6,143 nt of DNA from Acidobacteriota bacterium. GTDB lineage: Bacteria > Acidobacteriota > Terriglobia > Terriglobales > Acidobacteriaceae. The first letter of the stretch is position 1. The number at the start of each line of letters is the position of its first letter. The DNA is taken from positions 1 through 6,143 of the forward strand of contig JAJZNH010000379.1 in assembly GCA_021811745.1 (NCBI GenBank). Direction: 5' to 3'. Below are positions 5,818 through 6,143 of this stretch, piece after piece. The notes under the pieces are model-generated. The model had not been told where the DNA came from and ran no database searches. It worked only from the letters and a program-made list of their open reading frames with translations. Position numbers and translations under genes: made by a program.

Positions 5818-6143
5818 TTAAGCCATTGGCAGGGGCTCGCGGAGATGGCGGCGAGCTTCTGCTTCCGTGCCGGACAGCGTTCCTCCGCAGCTCCGGCAAT
5901 TCACTTAGGCCTAATCAAGCTCTCCTTGCACCACCATGCACGTCTCACCTTCCGACAGCTTTGGCCGATACTCCTTTGAGGCAGTCCGGCTTGCGGCTGG
6001 CCGCGGGTCGCGAAGGCGGAACACGGGGAGCGGGTACCGCATGCTTTCGCCATTGACACGGCCGGAATTGAGCCAGGGCTGCCCGGGCGAATGTGGACCA
6101 ATGCTTGCGCCGGGTCCTGGGCCGTTGCGGAAAGGCAGATCGG
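5818..6143. other. About 326 bases with no supportable gene
   Basis: No frame on either strand gives a protein with recognisable motifs. A plus-strand frame from an ATG at 5937 stays open to the right edge (about 68 codons, MHVSPSDSFGRYSFEAVRLA...), but it lacks a ribosome site. A minus-strand frame enters from the right edge and ends at 5911. Both are rich in Arg, Pro, Ser and Gly, as expected of chance frames in GC-rich DNA. The stretch holds a weak hairpin just after the anti-sigma stop and a perfect 10-bp palindrome, TTAGGCCTAA, at 5905-5914. It may be intergenic DNA or the edge of a gene that lies mostly outside the window. I could not fit it to tRNA, tmRNA, SRP RNA or RNase P RNA by eye. 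Confidence 0.5.
5831..5860 (+). terminator. Possible weak hairpin terminator after the anti-sigma gene
   Basis: GCTCGC (5835-5840) can pair with GCGAGC (5851-5856) around a 10-base loop; the stem can be extended by two G-T pairs, a G-C and an A-T. It starts 13 bases after the anti-sigma stop. The run after the stem is only mildly T-rich, so this is weak evidence for intrinsic termination. Confidence 0.3.

Noticed and set aside
5971..6050. GAGGCAGTCCGGCTTGCGG resembles the conserved RNase P RNA segment GAGGAAAGTCCGGGCT
   Set aside because: The match is imperfect and none of the other conserved RNase P RNA segments could be found in the expected spacing, so it is probably chance.

Overview
This 6.1 kb window looks like chromosomal DNA from a diderm (outer-membrane) bacterium with fairly high GC content. 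The gene content and protein style fit Acidobacteriota (Terriglobia-like): a long multi-POTRA Omp85 protein, a short SurA-like protein, a TamB/AsmA-like protein, and an ECF sigma factor with a small zinc-finger anti-sigma. That placement is inference from family resemblance and was not searched.

Minus strand, 4678 to 1: a three-gene, tightly coupled outer-membrane biogenesis operon. First is a 1085-residue Omp85/BamA-superfamily protein (4678-1421) with about seven POTRA-like repeats before the barrel. It overlaps by one base (TGATG) a 267-residue periplasmic SurA-N-like chaperone (1421-618) that has no parvulin domain. That gene overlaps by four bases (ATGA) the start of a TamB/AsmA-like inner-membrane-anchored protein, which runs off the left edge (621-1, first 207 residues). 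The expected arrangement is an outer-membrane barrel with periplasmic POTRA domains, a periplasmic chaperone, and an inner-membrane-anchored partner that spans the periplasm. This resembles a TAM-like or BamA-TamB module for protein insertion or lipid transport, with its own chaperone.

Middle, 4679-4873: a 195-bp divergent intergenic region with candidate promoter elements and three copies of a GGAAGCC-like word.

Plus strand, 4874-5817: an ECF-type sigma-70 factor translationally coupled (ATGA overlap) to an 84-residue soluble zinc-binding anti-sigma candidate (HxxxCxxC). A sigma/anti-sigma pair divergent from an outer-membrane assembly operon recalls the sigmaE envelope-stress logic of enterobacteria. 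Here the anti-sigma has no membrane segment, and regulation of the neighbouring operon is only inferred.

Right end, 5818-6143: about 326 bp with a possible weak terminator hairpin, a 10-bp palindrome and several short open frames, but no gene I can support.
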